Shown here: positions 12,101 through 24,757 of the stretch, piece by piece
How positions within the stretch are numbered: the stretch's first letter is position 1
How the letters are laid out: every line of letters begins with the position of its first letter
Source of the DNA: Corbicula japonica
Taxonomy: Eukaryota > Mollusca > Bivalvia > Venerida > Cyrenidae
DNA: 64,000 nt
Direction: 5' to 3'
Assembly: GCA_038501625.1 (NCBI GenBank)
Contig: JAZAYU010000005.1
Span: 8,581,484 to 8,645,483, forward strand
Notes under the pieces: generated by a model
The model's input: the letters and a program-made list of their open reading frames with translations, nothing else
The model's database searches: none
What the model was told of the DNA's origin: nothing
Position numbers and translations under genes: made by a program

Positions 12101-14562
12101 AATGCAGTTAACAGATCAGCACAAATCAGTACCAAGGTACAGAAACATATCAAATGAAAATACTTCTTGATTGTAGTTTGGTGGTTTTCAATGTTTATAT
12201 TTCCCAGCACAGACATGTGCTAATGCAGTTTACAGATCAGCACAAATCAGTACCAAGGTACAGAAACATATCAAATGAAAATCCTTGTTGATTGTGGTTT
12301 GTTGGTATTCCATGTTTATATTTACCAGCACAGACATGTGCTAATGCAGTTAACAGATGAGCACAAATCAGTACCAAGATACAGAAACATATCTTATGAA
12401 AATACTTGTTGATTGTAGTATGTTGGTTTTCAATGTTTATATTTCCCAGCAAAGACATGTGCTAATGCAGTTTACAGATTAGCACAAATCAGTAACAAGG
12501 TACAGAAACATATCAAATGAAAATACTTCTTGATTGTAGTTTGGTGGTTTTCAATGTTTATATTTCCCAGCACAGACATGTGCTAATGCAGTTTACAGAT
12601 CAGCACAAATCAGTACCAAGGTACAGAAACATATCAAATGAAAATCCTTGTTGATTGTGGTTTGTTGGTATTCCATGTTTATATTTCCCAGCACAGACAT
12701 GTGCTAATGCAGTTAATAGATCAGCACAAATCAGTACCAAGGTACAGAAACATATCAAATGAAAATACTTCTTGATTGTAGTTTGGTGGTTTTCAATGTT
12801 TATATTTCCCAGCACAGACATGTGCTAATGCAGTTTACAGATCAGCACAAATCAGTACCAAGGTACAGAAACATATCAAATTAAAATCCTTGTTGATTGT
12901 GGTTTGTTGGTATTCCATGTTTATATTTACCAGCACAGACTTGTGCTAATGCAGTTAACAGATGAGCACAAATCAGTACCAAGATACAGAAACATATCTT
13001 ATGAAAATACTTGTTGATTGTAGTATGTTGGTTTTCAATGTTTATATTTCCCAGCACAGACATGTGCTAATGCAGTTTACAGATTAGCACAAATCAGTAA
13101 CAAGGTACAGAAACATATCAAATGAAAATACTTCTTGATTGTAGTTTGGTGGTTTTCAATGTTTATATTTCCCAGCACAGACATGTGCTAATGCAGTTTA
13201 CAGATCAGCACAAATCAGTACCAAGGTACAGAAACATATCAAATGAAAATCCTTGTTGATTGTGGTTTGTTGGTATTCCATGTTTATATTTCGCAGCACA
13301 GACATGTGCTAATGCAGTTAATAGATCAGCACAAATCAGTACCAAGGTACAGAAACATATCAAATGAAAATACTTCTTGATTGTAGTTTGGTGGTTTTCA
13401 ATGTTTATATTTCCCAGCACAGACATGTGCTAATGCAGTTTACAGATCAGCACAAATCAGTACCAAGGTACAGAAACATATCAAATGAAAATCCTTGTTG
13501 ATTGTGGTTTGTTGGTATTCCATGTTTATATTTACCAGCACAGACTTGTGCTAATGCAGTTAACAGATGAGCACAAATCAGTACCAAGATACAGAAACAT
13601 ATCTTATGAAAATACTTGTTGATTGTAGTATGTTGGTTTTCAATGTTTATATTTCCCAGCACAGACATGTGCTAATGCAGTTTACAGATTAGCACAAATC
13701 AGTAACAAGGTACAGTAACATATCAAATGAAAATACTTCTTGATTGTAGTTTGGTGGTTTTCAATGTTTATATTTCCCAGCACAGACATGTGCTAATGCA
13801 GTTTACAGATCAGCACAAATCAGTACCAAGGTACAGAAACATATCAAATGAAAATCCTTGTTGATTGTGGTTTGTTGGTATTCCATGTTTATATTTCCCA
13901 GCACAGACATGTGCTAATGCAGTTAATAGATCAGCACAAATCAGTACCAAGGTACAGAAACATATCAAATGAAAATCCATGCTGATTGTAGTTTGTTTGT
14001 TTTCTATGTTCATATTTCCCAGCACAGACATGTGCTAATGCAGTTAAGAGATAAGCACAAATCAGTACCAAGGAACAGAAACATATCTAATGAGAATCCT
14101 TGTTGATTGTTGTTTGTTGGCGTTCCTTGTTTATATTTCCCAGCACAGACATATGCTAATGCAGTTAACAGATCAGCACAAATCAGTACCAAGATACAGA
14201 AACATATCCAATGAAAATACTTGTTGATTGTTGTTTGTTTGTGTTCTATGTTCATATTTCCCAGCACAGACATGTGCTAATGCAGTTAACAGATCACCAC
14301 AAATCAGTACCAAGGTACAAAAACATATCAAATGAAAATCCTTGTTGATTGTGGTTTGTTGGTATTCCATGTTTATATTACCCAGCACAGACATGTGCTA
14401 ATGCAGTTAACAGATCAGCACAAATCAGTACCAAGGTACAGAAACATATCAAATGACAATCCTTGTTGATTGTAGTTTGTTGTTATTCCATGGTCATATT
14501 TCCCAGCACAGACATGTGCTAATGCAGTTAACAGATCAGCACAAATCAGTACTTAGGTACAA
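9144..14562. repeat. 121-bp satellite, block 1
   Basis: About 44 tandem monomers of 121 bp. Landmarks in each monomer are ACAGAAACATATC, TTGTTGATTGTAGTTTGTTG, TTTCCCAGCACAGACATGTG, TAATGCAGTTAACAGATCAG and CAGTACCAAGGT. Each monomer carries the dyad AGCACA-GACA-TGTGCT. The first monomers (9144-9300) are the most diverged, as is usual at satellite edges. 121 is not a multiple of three and both strands show only short frames that break at monomer ends, so the many 60-100 codon ORFs are by-products. The block ends at the spacer at 14563. Confidence 0.95.
12140..13960. repeat. Higher-order repeat: 605 bp = 5 monomers, about three copies
   Basis: Within block 1 the variant monomers recur every 605 bp. 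Monomer types with TACTTCTTGATTGTAGTTTG, with TTTACCAGCACAGAC and with AGATTAGCACAAATCAGTAA each reappear at exactly 5 x 121 bp (for example equivalent positions 12458, 13063 and 13668, or 12821, 13426 and 14031). Copies are nearly identical, in contrast to neighbouring monomers. This points to recent amplification by unequal exchange. Confidence 0.85.
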
Positions 14563-15640
14563 AAACATGTAAATATTGTAAGTTCATAAGCTGATAAGCA
14601 TAAATCAGTACTAATATATATAATGATGGTCAATCAACAACAATGCTGGTGCAGAGAAGTGGAAACCAGTGTCAAATTGTAGCAATATCACATATTCCAG
14701 CTTAAATATCAACATCTTTGAATTATTTTGATAATAAAATAAATGTGTTACCTCTTGCAATGTGAGTAGATGTACAGCACAGCATTTGCTTTTTGTTTTT
14801 TAGTTATTTCTTGGTGAAGTCAAAGTCAACTGACTTACAAATACAAAACTGTAATTAATAAACCAGTAAGATAGCTCTACTCCAATATTGATGTCATGTT
14901 ATTAAAGGCAGACACAATGATAATTAGTTATTTGATTATTAGTGATTAAAGGTGTTAATTAGAAAGTTAAACACAATCTTGCACAACGTCTTAATTATTG
15001 GTTATGTCCATTAAATAAATTTTCTAAGATTGGTTATGTTTTGGTGTTTTCAATTCATTAACATTGTTATATTAATTGTGAAATATTAGAAAGGAAAGTG
15101 TTCATGAAATTAAACAAGACATACTTAAAAATTTAAATGATTAAATATATTAAGGTTTTACCTGTTTTACATTTATTGTTTAATATTGTGAAATATTAAA
15201 AAGGAAAGTTTTGAAGAAATAAAACACAATTAGACATACATGAAAATTTAAGTGATGACAACAAAGTAATTTAATGTTTTACCTGAGTTGATGTTACATC
15301 ACTTAGTAGGTGTAGCATTTTTGCTACCCTTCAAAATCTTGAGTTTATTTCTTGATGGAATCTTAGTTGATTGACTTATAAATACACATATTGGGTTTAT
15401 ATAGTGAAATGGTCAGTCAGACAGTTAGCACTGCTTGAGCATCTCTTCTCCCATCATTTAATTAAGAGGCATGCTCAATGATAATTAGTGTTTGTAAAAG
15501 TTGTTAATTGGGAGTTTTCTCCAACTTGTTCTAGTTTATGATAGATATTGGTCATCAAAGAAGTCTTATTAAGATTGGTGATATTTGATTGGAATGAGAA
15601 TGCAAAAGGAAATTAATGTTTAATAATAAATATAAAAACT
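14563..15640. repeat. Satellite spacer, copy 1
   Basis: This non-satellite spacer separates satellite blocks 1 and 2 and is repeated at 32013-33105. It starts with a degenerate partial monomer (GCTGATAAGCATAAATCAGT). Internally it has diverged tandem similarity: TGTGAAATATTAGAAAGGAA near 15078 resembles TGTGAAATATTAAAAAGGAA near 15187, and the segment around 14750-14950 resembles 15280-15490. No gene is recognised. Confidence 0.8.
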
Positions 15641-17498
15641 GCAGGAAAATCCTTGTTAATTGTAGTTTGTTGGTGTTCAATGTTCATATTTCCCAGCACA
15701 GATATGTGCTTATGCAGTTTGCATATCAGCACAAATCAGTACCAAGGTACAAAAACATATCAAATGAAAATCCTTGTTGATTGTAGTTTGTTGTTATTCC
15801 ATGGTCATATTTCCCAGCACAGACATGTGCTTATGAAATTTGCAGATCAGCAGAAATCAGTACCAAGGTACAGAAACATATCTAGTTATAATCCTTGTTG
15901 ATTGTAGTTTATTGGTGTTCCATGTTCATATTTCCCAGCACAGACATGTGCTAATGTAGTTAACAGATCAGCACAAATCAGTACCAAGGTACAGAAACAT
16001 ATCTAGTGCAAATCCTTGTTGATTGTAGTTTGTTGATATTCCATGTTTATATTTCCCAGCACAAACATGTGCTTATGAAATTTGCAGATCAGAACAAATC
16101 AGTACCAAGGTATAGAAACATATCAAGTGAAAATCCTTGTTGATTGTAGTTTGTTGGTGTTCCATGTTTATTTTTCCCAGCACAGACATACGCTAATGCA
16201 GTTTACAGATAAACACAAATCAGTATCAAGGTACAGAAGCATAGAAATGGAAATCCTTGTTGATTGTAGTTTGTTGGTGTTCTATGTTTATATTTCCCAG
16301 CACAGACATGTGCTAATGCAGTTAACAGATCAGCATAAATCAGTACCAAGGTGCAGAAAGATATCAAATAAAAATCCTTGTTGATTGTAGTTTGTCGGTG
16401 TTCCATGTTCATATTTCCCAGCACAGACATGTGCTAATGCAGTTTACAGATTAGCACAAACCAGTACCAAGGTAAAGAAGCATACAAATGGAAATCCTTG
16501 TTGATTGTAGTTTGTTGTTGTTCTATGTTTATATTTCCCAGCACAGACATGTGCTTATGCAGTTAACAGATCAGCACAAATCAGTACCAAGATACAGAAA
16601 CATATCAAATAAAAATCCTAGTTGATACTAGTTTGTTTGTGTTCCATGTTCATATTTCCCAGCACAGACATGTGCTAATGCAGTAAACAGATCAGCACAA
16701 ATCAGTTGCAAAGTACAGAAACATATCTAGTGAAAATCTTTGTTGATTGTAGTTTGTTGGTATTCCATGGTCATATTTCCCAGCACAGACATGTGCTAAT
16801 GCAGTTAACAGATCAGCACAAATCAGTACCAAGGTACAGAAACATATCTAGTGAAAATCTTTGTTGATTGTAGTTTGTTGTTATTCCATGGTCATATTTC
16901 CCAGCACAGACATGTGCTAATACAGTTAACAGATCAGCACAAATCAGTACCAAGGTACAGAAACATATCAAGTGAAAATCCTTGTTGATTGTAGTTTGTT
17001 GGTATTCCATTGTCATATTTCCCTGCACAGACATGTGCTTATGAAGTTTACAGATATGCACAAATCAGTACCAAGATACAGAAACATATCTCATGAAAAT
17101 CCTTGTTGCTTGTAGTTTGTTGGTGTTCCATGTTTTTATTTCCCAGCACAGACGTGTGCTTATGAAGTTTGCAGATCAGAACAAATCAGTACCACAATAC
17201 AGAAACATATGAAATGAAAATCCTTGTTGATTGTGGTTTGTTGGTATTCCATGTTTATATTTCCCAGCACAGACATGTGCTAATGCAGTTAACAGATCAG
17301 CACAAATCAGTACCAAGGTACAGAAACATATCTAGTGAAAATCCTTGTTGATTGTAGTTTGTTGATATTCCATGTTTATATTTCCCAGCACAGACATGTG
17401 CTAATGCAGTTAACAGATCAGCACAAATCAGTACCGAGATACAGAAACATATCTAGTGAAAATCCTTGGTGCTTGTAGTTTCTTGATATTCCATTTTT
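15641..17498. repeat. 121-bp satellite, block 2
   Basis: About 15 monomers of the same 121-bp family, with more TGTGCTTATGAAATTTGCAG variants than block 1. The block is cut at CCATTTTT by the Helentron-like insertion at 17499 and resumes at 19150 with ATATTTCCC, the next bases of the same monomer. Confidence 0.95.
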
Positions 17499-19149
17499 AG
17501 CTGACCTGAGCACGTAGTGCTCATGGTGAGCTTTTGTGATCGCCTGATGTCCGTCGTCCGTCCGTCCGACCGTCCGTCGTCAATTTTTTCTTCAAACGAC
17601 TTCTTCACTGAAACGGCTTGGCCAATTTTGACAAAACTTGCCACGGATGTTTCTTGCATGAAGCTCTTCCAAAGTTGTTCAAAGAAATCAATTCCATGCA
17701 GAACTCTGGTTGCCATGGCAACCGAAAGGAAAAACTTTAAAAATCTTCTTGTCTGAAACCACAAGGCCTAGAGCTTAGATATTTGGCATTTAGCATCCTC
17801 TAGTAGAACTCTACAAAGTTTGTTCAAATTATTTCCCTGGGGTCAAAATTGGCCCCGCCCCAGGGGTCACTTCATTTTACATAGACTAATATAGGAAAAA
17901 CTTTAAAAATCTTCTTGTCTGAAACCACAAGGCCTAGAGCTTAGATATTTGGCATTTCGCATCCTCTAGTGGAACTCTACAAAGATTGTTCAAATTATTT
18001 CCCTGGGGTCAAAATTGGCCCCGCCCCAGGGGTCACTTCATTTTACATAGACTTATATAGGCAAAACTTTAAAAATCTTCTTGTCTGAAACCACAAGGCC
18101 TAGAGCTTAGATATTTGGCATTTAGCATCCTCTAGTGGAACTCTACAAAGATTGTTCAAATAATTCCCCTGGGCTCAAAATTGGCCCCGCCCCAGGGGTC
18201 ACTTCATTTTGCATAGACTTATATAGGAAAAACTTTAAAAATGTTCTTGTCTGAAACCACAAGGCCTAGAGCTGAGATATTTGGCATTTTGAAACCTCTA
18301 GTGGAACTCTACAAAGGTTGTTCAAATTATTCCCCAGGGGTCAAAATTGGCCCCGCCCCAGGGGTCACTTCATTTTGCATAGACTTATATAGGAAAAACT
18401 TTAAAAATCTTCTTGTCTGAAACCACAAGGCCTAGAGCTGAGATATTTGGCATTTAGCATCCTCTAGTGGAACTCTACAAAGATTGTTCAAATTATTCCC
18501 CAGGGGTCTAAATTGGCCCCGCCTCAGGGGTCACTTCATTTTATAAAGACTTGTATAGGAAAAACTTAAAAAATCTTCTTGTCTGAAACCACAAGGCCTA
18601 GAGTTTAGATATTTGGCATTTAGCACCCTCTAGTGGAACTCTACAATGATTGTTCAAATTATTTCCCTGGGGTCAAAATTGGCCCCGCCCCAGGGGTCAC
18701 TTCATTTTACATAGACTTATATAGGTAAAACTTTAAAAATCTTCTTGTCTGAAACCACAAGGCCTAGAGCTTAGATATTTGGCATTTAGCATCCTCTAGT
18801 GGAACTCTACAAAGATTGTTCAAATTATTTCCCAGGGATCTAAATTGGCCCCGCCCCAGGGGTCATTTCATTTTATAAAGACTTGTATAGGAAAAACTTT
18901 AAAAATCTTCTTGTCTGAAACCACAAGGCCTACGGCTTAGATATTTGGCATTTAGCATCCTCTAGTGGAACTCTACAAAGATTGTTCAAATTTTTTCCCT
19001 GGGGTCAAAATTGGCCCTGCCCCAGGGGTCACTTCATTTTACATAGACTTGTATAGGCAAAACTTTAAAAATCTTCTTGTCTGAAACCACAAGCAGAGAG
19101 TACTTTTGTACTCGGGTGAGCGATATTGGGCCATCATGGCCCTCTTGTT
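17499..19149 (+). mobile_element. Helentron/pearl-like non-autonomous element with 166-bp cassettes
   Basis: The 5' end starts AGCTGACCTGAGCACG and contains a hairpin, GAGCAC-GTA-GTGCTC (17508-17522), followed by a GTCCGTCC microsatellite (about 17549-17580). Tandem cassettes follow. The 3' end has two hairpins, GAGTAC-TTTT-GTACTC (19098-19113) and GGGCC-ATCAT-GGCCC (19128-19142), then TCTTGTT. There are no terminal inverted repeats and no target duplication; insertion is between T and A in a satellite monomer. A 3' hairpin just before the end and this insertion style are Helitron/Helentron traits, and cassettes of about 160 bp recall the bivalve 'pearl' elements. It encodes no protein. Confidence 0.75.
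17731..19093 (+). repeat. 166-bp cassette array (eight full copies plus a partial)
   Basis: The motif AACTTTAAAAATCTTCTTGT recurs with its C at 17735, 17901, 18067, 18233, 18399, 18565, 18731, 18897 and 19063, exactly 166 bp each time. Each cassette includes AAACCACAAGGCCTAGAGC and GGGGTCAAAATTGGCCCCGC. Copies differ by scattered substitutions but by no net length change. Confidence 0.95.
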
Positions 19150-21901
19150 ATATTTCCCAGCACAGACATGTGCTAATGCAGTTAACAGAACTGCACAATT
19201 TTGTACCAAAGTAAGGAAACATGTCAAATGAAAACCCTTGTTGGTGGTAGTTTGGTTGTGATCTATGTTCATATTTCCCAGCACAGACATGTGCTAATGC
19301 AGTTAACAGCTGGCACAAATCAGTACCAAGGTACAGAACATATCAAATGAAAACCCTTGTTGATTGTTGTTTATTGGTGTTCCATGTTTATATTTCCCAG
19401 CACAGACATGTGCTAATGGAATTAACAGATCTGCACAAATCAGTACCAAGGTACAGAAACAAAGCAAATGAAAATCCTTGTTGATTGTAGTTTGGTTGTG
19501 TTCTATGTTCATATTTCCCAGCACAGACATGTGCTAATGCAGTATACAGATCAGCACAAACAGTACCAAGGTACAGAAACATATCTAATGAGAATCCTTG
19601 TTGACTGTAGTTTGTTGCTGTTCCATGTTTATTTTTCCCAGCACAGACATTTGCTAATGCAGATAACGGATCAGCATAAATCAGTACCAAGGTACAGAAA
19701 AATATCTAATGAAAATTATTGTTGATTGTAGTTTGTTGGTATTCAATGTTTATATTTCCCAGCACAGACATGTGCTAATGCAGTTAACAAATCAGCACAA
19801 ATCAGTACCAAGGTACAGTAACAAATCAAATGAAACATCCTTGTAGGTTGCAGTTTGTTGGTAGTATATGTTTATATTTCCCAGCACAGACATGTGCTAA
19901 TGCAGCTAACAGATCTGCAGAAATCATTACCAAGGAACAGAAACATATCAAATGAAAATCCTTGTTGAGTGTAATATGTTGGTATTTCATGTTTATATTT
20001 CCCAGCACAGACATGTGCTTATGCAGTTAACAGATAAGCACAAATGATAACCAAGGTACTGAAACATATCTAAAGAAAATTCTTGTTAATTGTAGTTTGT
20101 TGGTAATCCATGTTTATATTTCCAAACACAGACATGTGCTTATGCAGTTAACAGATCAGCACTAATCAGTGCCAAGGTACAGAAACATATCTTATGAAAT
20201 TCCTTGTTGATTGTTGGTTTTTGGCATTCCATTTTAATATTTCCCGGCACAGACATGTGCTAATGCAGTTAAGAGAATAGCACAAATCAGTACCAAGGTA
20301 CAGAAACATTTCAAATGAAAATTCTTGTTGATTGTAGTTTGTTGGGATAACATGTTTATATTTCCAAGGACAGACATGTGCTAATGCAGTTAACAGATCA
20401 GCACAAATCAGTACCAAGGTACAGAAACATATCTAATGAAAATCCATGTTGATTGTAGTTTGTTGTTGTTCCATGTTCATATTTCCCAGCACAGACATGT
20501 GCTAATGCAGTTGGCAGATCAGCACAAATCAGTACCAAGGTACAGAAACATAATTATCTAGAGAAAATTCTTGTTGATTGTAATTTGTTGGTATTCCATG
20601 TTTATATATCCCAGCACAGACATGTGCTAATGGAGTTTATAGATCAGCACAAATCAGTACCAAGATACAGGAACATATCAAATGAAAATCCGTGTTGATT
20701 GTGGTTTGTTGGTATTCCATGTTTATATTTCCCAGCACAGACATGTGCTAATGCAGTTAACAGATCAGCACAAATCAGTACCAAGGTACAGAAACATATC
20801 TAATCAAAATTCTTGTTGATTGTAGTTTGTTGGTATTCCTTGTTTATATTTCCAAGCACAGACATGTGCTAATGCAGTTAACAGATCAGCACTAATCAGT
20901 ACCAAGGTACAGAAACCTATCAAATGAAAATCCTTGTTAATTGTAGTTTGTTGGTAATCCATGTTTATATTTTCCAGTACAGACATGTGCTAATGCAGCA
21001 TACAGATCAGCACAAATAAGTACCAAGATACAGAAACCTATCTAGTGTAAATTCTTGTTGATGGTAGTTTGTTGGTAATCCATGTTCATATTTCCCAGCA
21101 CAGACATGTGCTAATGCAGTTTACAGATCAGCACAAATCAATACCAAGGAACAGAAACATATCAAATGAAAATCCTTGTTGATTGTGGTTTGTTGGTATT
21201 CCGTGTTCATATTTCTAAGCACAGACATGTGCTTATGCAGTTAACAGATCAGCACAAATCAGTACAAAGGTACAGAAACATGTCAAATGAAAATCCTTGT
21301 TGATTGTAGTTTGGCTGTGTTTTATGTTCATATTTCCCAGCACAGACATATGCTAATGCAGTATACAGATCAGCACAAATCAGTACCAAGGTACTGAAAC
21401 GTATCTAGAGAAAATTCATGTTGATTGTAGTTTGTTGGTAATCCATGTTTGTATTTCCCAGCACGGACATGTGCTAATGCAGTTAACAGATCAGCACAAA
21501 TCAGTACCAAGGTACAGAAACATATGAAATGAAAATTTTTGTTGATTGTTGTTTGTTGTTTTTAGATGTTGATTTTTTCCCAGCACTGACATGTGCTAAT
21601 GCAGAATACAGAGCAGCACAAATCAGTACCAAGGTACAGAAACGTATCAAGTGAAAATCCTTGTTGATAGTAGTTTGTTGGTGTTCCATGTTCATATTTC
21701 CCAGCACAGACATGTGCTAATGCAGTATACAGATTAGCACAAATCAGTACCAAGGTACAGAAGCATACTAATGGAAATCCTTGTTGATTGTAGTTTGTTG
21801 GTGTGCTATGTTTATATTTCCCAGAACAGACATGTGCTAATGCAGTTAACAGATCAGCATAAATCAGTACCAAGGTGCAGAAAGATATCAAATAAAAATC
21901 C
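19150..21901. repeat. 121-bp satellite, block 3
   Basis: About 23 monomers. Marker variants such as ACATAATTATCTAGAG (20547) and GGCACAGACATG followed by GAGAATAGCAC (about 20245-20283) recur in block 4 at 28510 and 28326, showing that multi-monomer segments were copied between blocks. The block is interrupted at 21908 by the 5.65-kb element. Confidence 0.95.
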
Positions 21902-21908
21902 TTGTTGA
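21902..21908 (+). other. Target site duplication, left copy (TTGTTGA)
   Basis: TTGTTGA occurs once per normal monomer (CCTTGTTGATTGTAG). Here it is present at both borders of the insertion, 21902-21908 and 27561-27567, and the monomer resumes in phase after the right copy. Confidence 0.75.
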
Positions 21909-22429
21909 TAGGGGGTTCAATGACGTTACGTCGGTATGAATAATAGTAGAATTTGCGCGAAAATTCGGCAGTTTTACTAGTTAATTTTCAAACAAAATAG
22001 TCATGAAATTTCATTAGTTTTTACAGAAATAAAAACTTTATTCATAGGTTATTTGTCTATTGTAATTTATTTTAAATTTTGTTCGAAAATTTTGATGAAA
22101 TCGGTAACTTGCGGAGATGACATTAATACGTTCGCGTAGCACTTCGCAAAATGTGTCCATCGATTTTCTGTTGCGTAAAAGCGGCGGTGTTTATTTTTGG
22201 CGATTCTGGGATTCCCTGTGTATTACATTATCAAAATCAACCAACCTAAATGTAGACCGATCAATAATCTTCACGTAATACACTGATGATTGTAAAATTC
22301 TTATTTAACGTAAAAGCTACACAAAAAATAATTGCAACGAAGGCTATTTCAACGGTAAATATTTTGTTTATTTAAAATCATCATCGAGAATATGATAATC
22401 GACACATTCTCGCATTGAAATAATTGGTT

Positions 22430-22600
22430 GATTTCATGTAAAACACTAAGAATTTACCCGGAATCGCTTTCTTCCAGCCACGGTAAACCATGTGAACGCC
22501 ATTTCCCCGCCCACTTCAATGATGACGTGAACAGAAAGTAGAGATTTATGAAAGCGAAAGTAGAGTGTTTGACGGGAAAGATGACATGTTCGGCATTAGG
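22430..22600. promoter_or_regulatory. Promoter-like CpG-rich segment
   Basis: On the minus strand a CRE-like CACGTCATC (about 22523-22531) and a GC box GGGCGGGG (about 22505-22513) precede an ATGG in good context. On the plus strand a short frame starts at about 22547. The element's other sequence is AT-rich, so this composition stands out. No transcript start can be fixed from sequence alone. Confidence 0.25.
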
Positions 22601-24599
22601 TATGAACTTTTCTTGTTTATTTAGTTTGGTTTTCACACAAATACATTTGAAAATGAATATCTTTGAAGAAATAGTCATATAGGTCAAGACAGATACTGAG
22701 TCGGAACAGAAGAATTATATTTAGGGGCCTATAACATTTTTAGAGGATTTTTTTTCAGATTTACATTCTAATGATTCTCAGTGGAGTTTGCTGTCATGAA
22801 TGAGCAACCAGATTAGACCTTAGTATATAATAAAATAAAATTTAGTACAAAAACAAATACTAGGTACAGAGCTCCAGAAAAAATATTGATGAAAATGGTA
22901 TTTACCCCAAGATGATCTGATGTGCAGTGTTGTTTTTTTTTTACCAAAAAATGGTACTCTGGGTTTACTCACAACTTACAACTGTATCTTAATAATAAAT
23001 GTCCAGAACAAAAATTTTCAACTATAACTGTATAGAATACAAAGCATGATTGTCTTTTTATAATATATTTACTTTCCAAGTTTTTTGGAGAAATCAATGA
23101 GTGCTTCATACCTATTTTGAAAATCCAGGTGTACAATTATCACATAAAATTCTTAGGATATTTTCCAAAAATGAAAGGTTTTTCAGCTAATACCTGATGT
23201 GGAGCTCTGTATATAATTTTATTCTTTATTTTATTTATATTTATTACTTAGTTGTGACTGAGTCAGAGTTAAACTGTTATGTTCACTGTTGGTTAATATA
23301 ATAACATGGTATTTTAATATATAATAACATGTTACTTGTAGCATGTGAATATAAAACATGATGCTTTGTGGTCCCTTAATTTCTCTTTTTCAGTTCCTTG
23401 TTGGCTGCTGGTTAGCTGACTGTTGTTCTGTGCAATAGCTGAATTGAAGATGCTGCTGGTCAGCTATCATGGACTTTTGTTGGACATTTGGAATGGATTT
23501 GGTTTTTTATATTCTTACAGTTTTTGCTACATTCATTCAGCAAATCTAAAATAACATTGTATAATTGTTGAACACTATCTTAATATACTTACTGGCATAA
23601 CCTGAAATGACTATTTAATTTACCAGGGAAAGCCATTTGTGGGAAAGGGACGGAGTCTAGAAACTTGTTGGTATTTAATGGTACCATAATTTAAATTTCA
23701 TCATTAAATCATATATCTTCAGTTCTGCATTGGCCTTATCACAAAATCTGTAAACATTGTTATATCTAAACCATACAATCACTCACTAAATATAGTTGTT
23801 AAATGAATTTTCATAAAAAATATCATGGTATCATTATAACCATCCTCTGGATTCTATATTAGTAAATCAAATTCATGATTATTTTCAGTTAAGCCTAAAA
23901 AGGAGTTGAATTTTTTTCTAGAAAATGGATTACATAATGACTACTCTTACTGACCATTGAACAATTTTAAGCTGGACTATTCAAAGAACTTTGCAATGCA
24001 TTGAGCAATCTTGTTTATATGTCATGTAAATGTTTATTTTGGCAAAACAGAAATTCATGCACAAACTTCAGGTTTCTGTCTCAAAGGTAAAGGTCACAGC
24101 TGCAGGTCAACTACTGTCTTAAAAATTATACCAAAAATAAATTTATTTCAAATGAATCCAGGGCTTTTTGTCCTCATATAACAGATGTTTGTTTAGGCCA
24201 CTTTCCAATCCAAACAATATGCATTTTTCCCAGCTGTGGCAGAGACTTCCCAAAATGCAAGGTAAGATTCCCAGAATGCTAGGTAACATGTCTAAAAATT
24301 GATCAAAATCTTCTGAGAGGAGTTGAAAATTGATGTCTGAAAAACAAAGTGCTTAAAAAATTATATTTATGTTGAAAATACTTACTATTCAAATTTATAA
24401 ACAAGTACCCACATGCCAATTAATGTTGTTTTCCCAATATCGCACATAAATTTCCAAATCTGAAAGGCCAGGGACTGTTCCCACTTTTCTGATGAAAAGC
24501 CCTGGAATCATATCGTTTAGTCTGCTGATACCCTTTTGTCTTTAAAAGTTCTTTTCATAATTATTTTTTGTGTAAACTTACAAATAATCTGTGTTTTAG

Positions 24600-24757
24600 A
24601 CTGTCTAGAGCCAAGCAATGAAGACTTGCTTGAAATGTGGAGAAGAGAGGGGAAAACATCTGCTGTACAAAGTCTTCAAGCATTATATCCAGAACTGGAC
24701 TGGAGTAAATCAAAACAAATTAATACGATTCTAGGCTGGATAAAAAATGCAAGATAA
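24600..24757 (+). CDS. Possible terminal exon, unrecognised protein
   Basis: After an acceptor-like sequence (CTGTGTTTTAG ending at 24599) an open frame encodes about 52 residues including SNEDLLEMWRREGKTSAVQS and ends LGWIKNAR with two adjacent TAA codons. Charged and hydrophobic residues alternate as in a helical domain, and codon use looks more coding-like than the neighbouring frames. In the same frame after the stops a further open stretch of about 75 codons (to 24994) includes KEKSYEKFWQSINKNF and DGDEKTYLFPLLYDLDKSKL. The match to any family is unknown to me. It could be part of the transposon's gene or a captured host exon, now broken. Confidence 0.25.

Noticed and set aside
17453..17764. 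103-codon minus-strand ORF spanning the Helentron-like 5' end
   Set aside because: It crosses the satellite/transposon boundary and the GTCC microsatellite, so it is not a natural gene.
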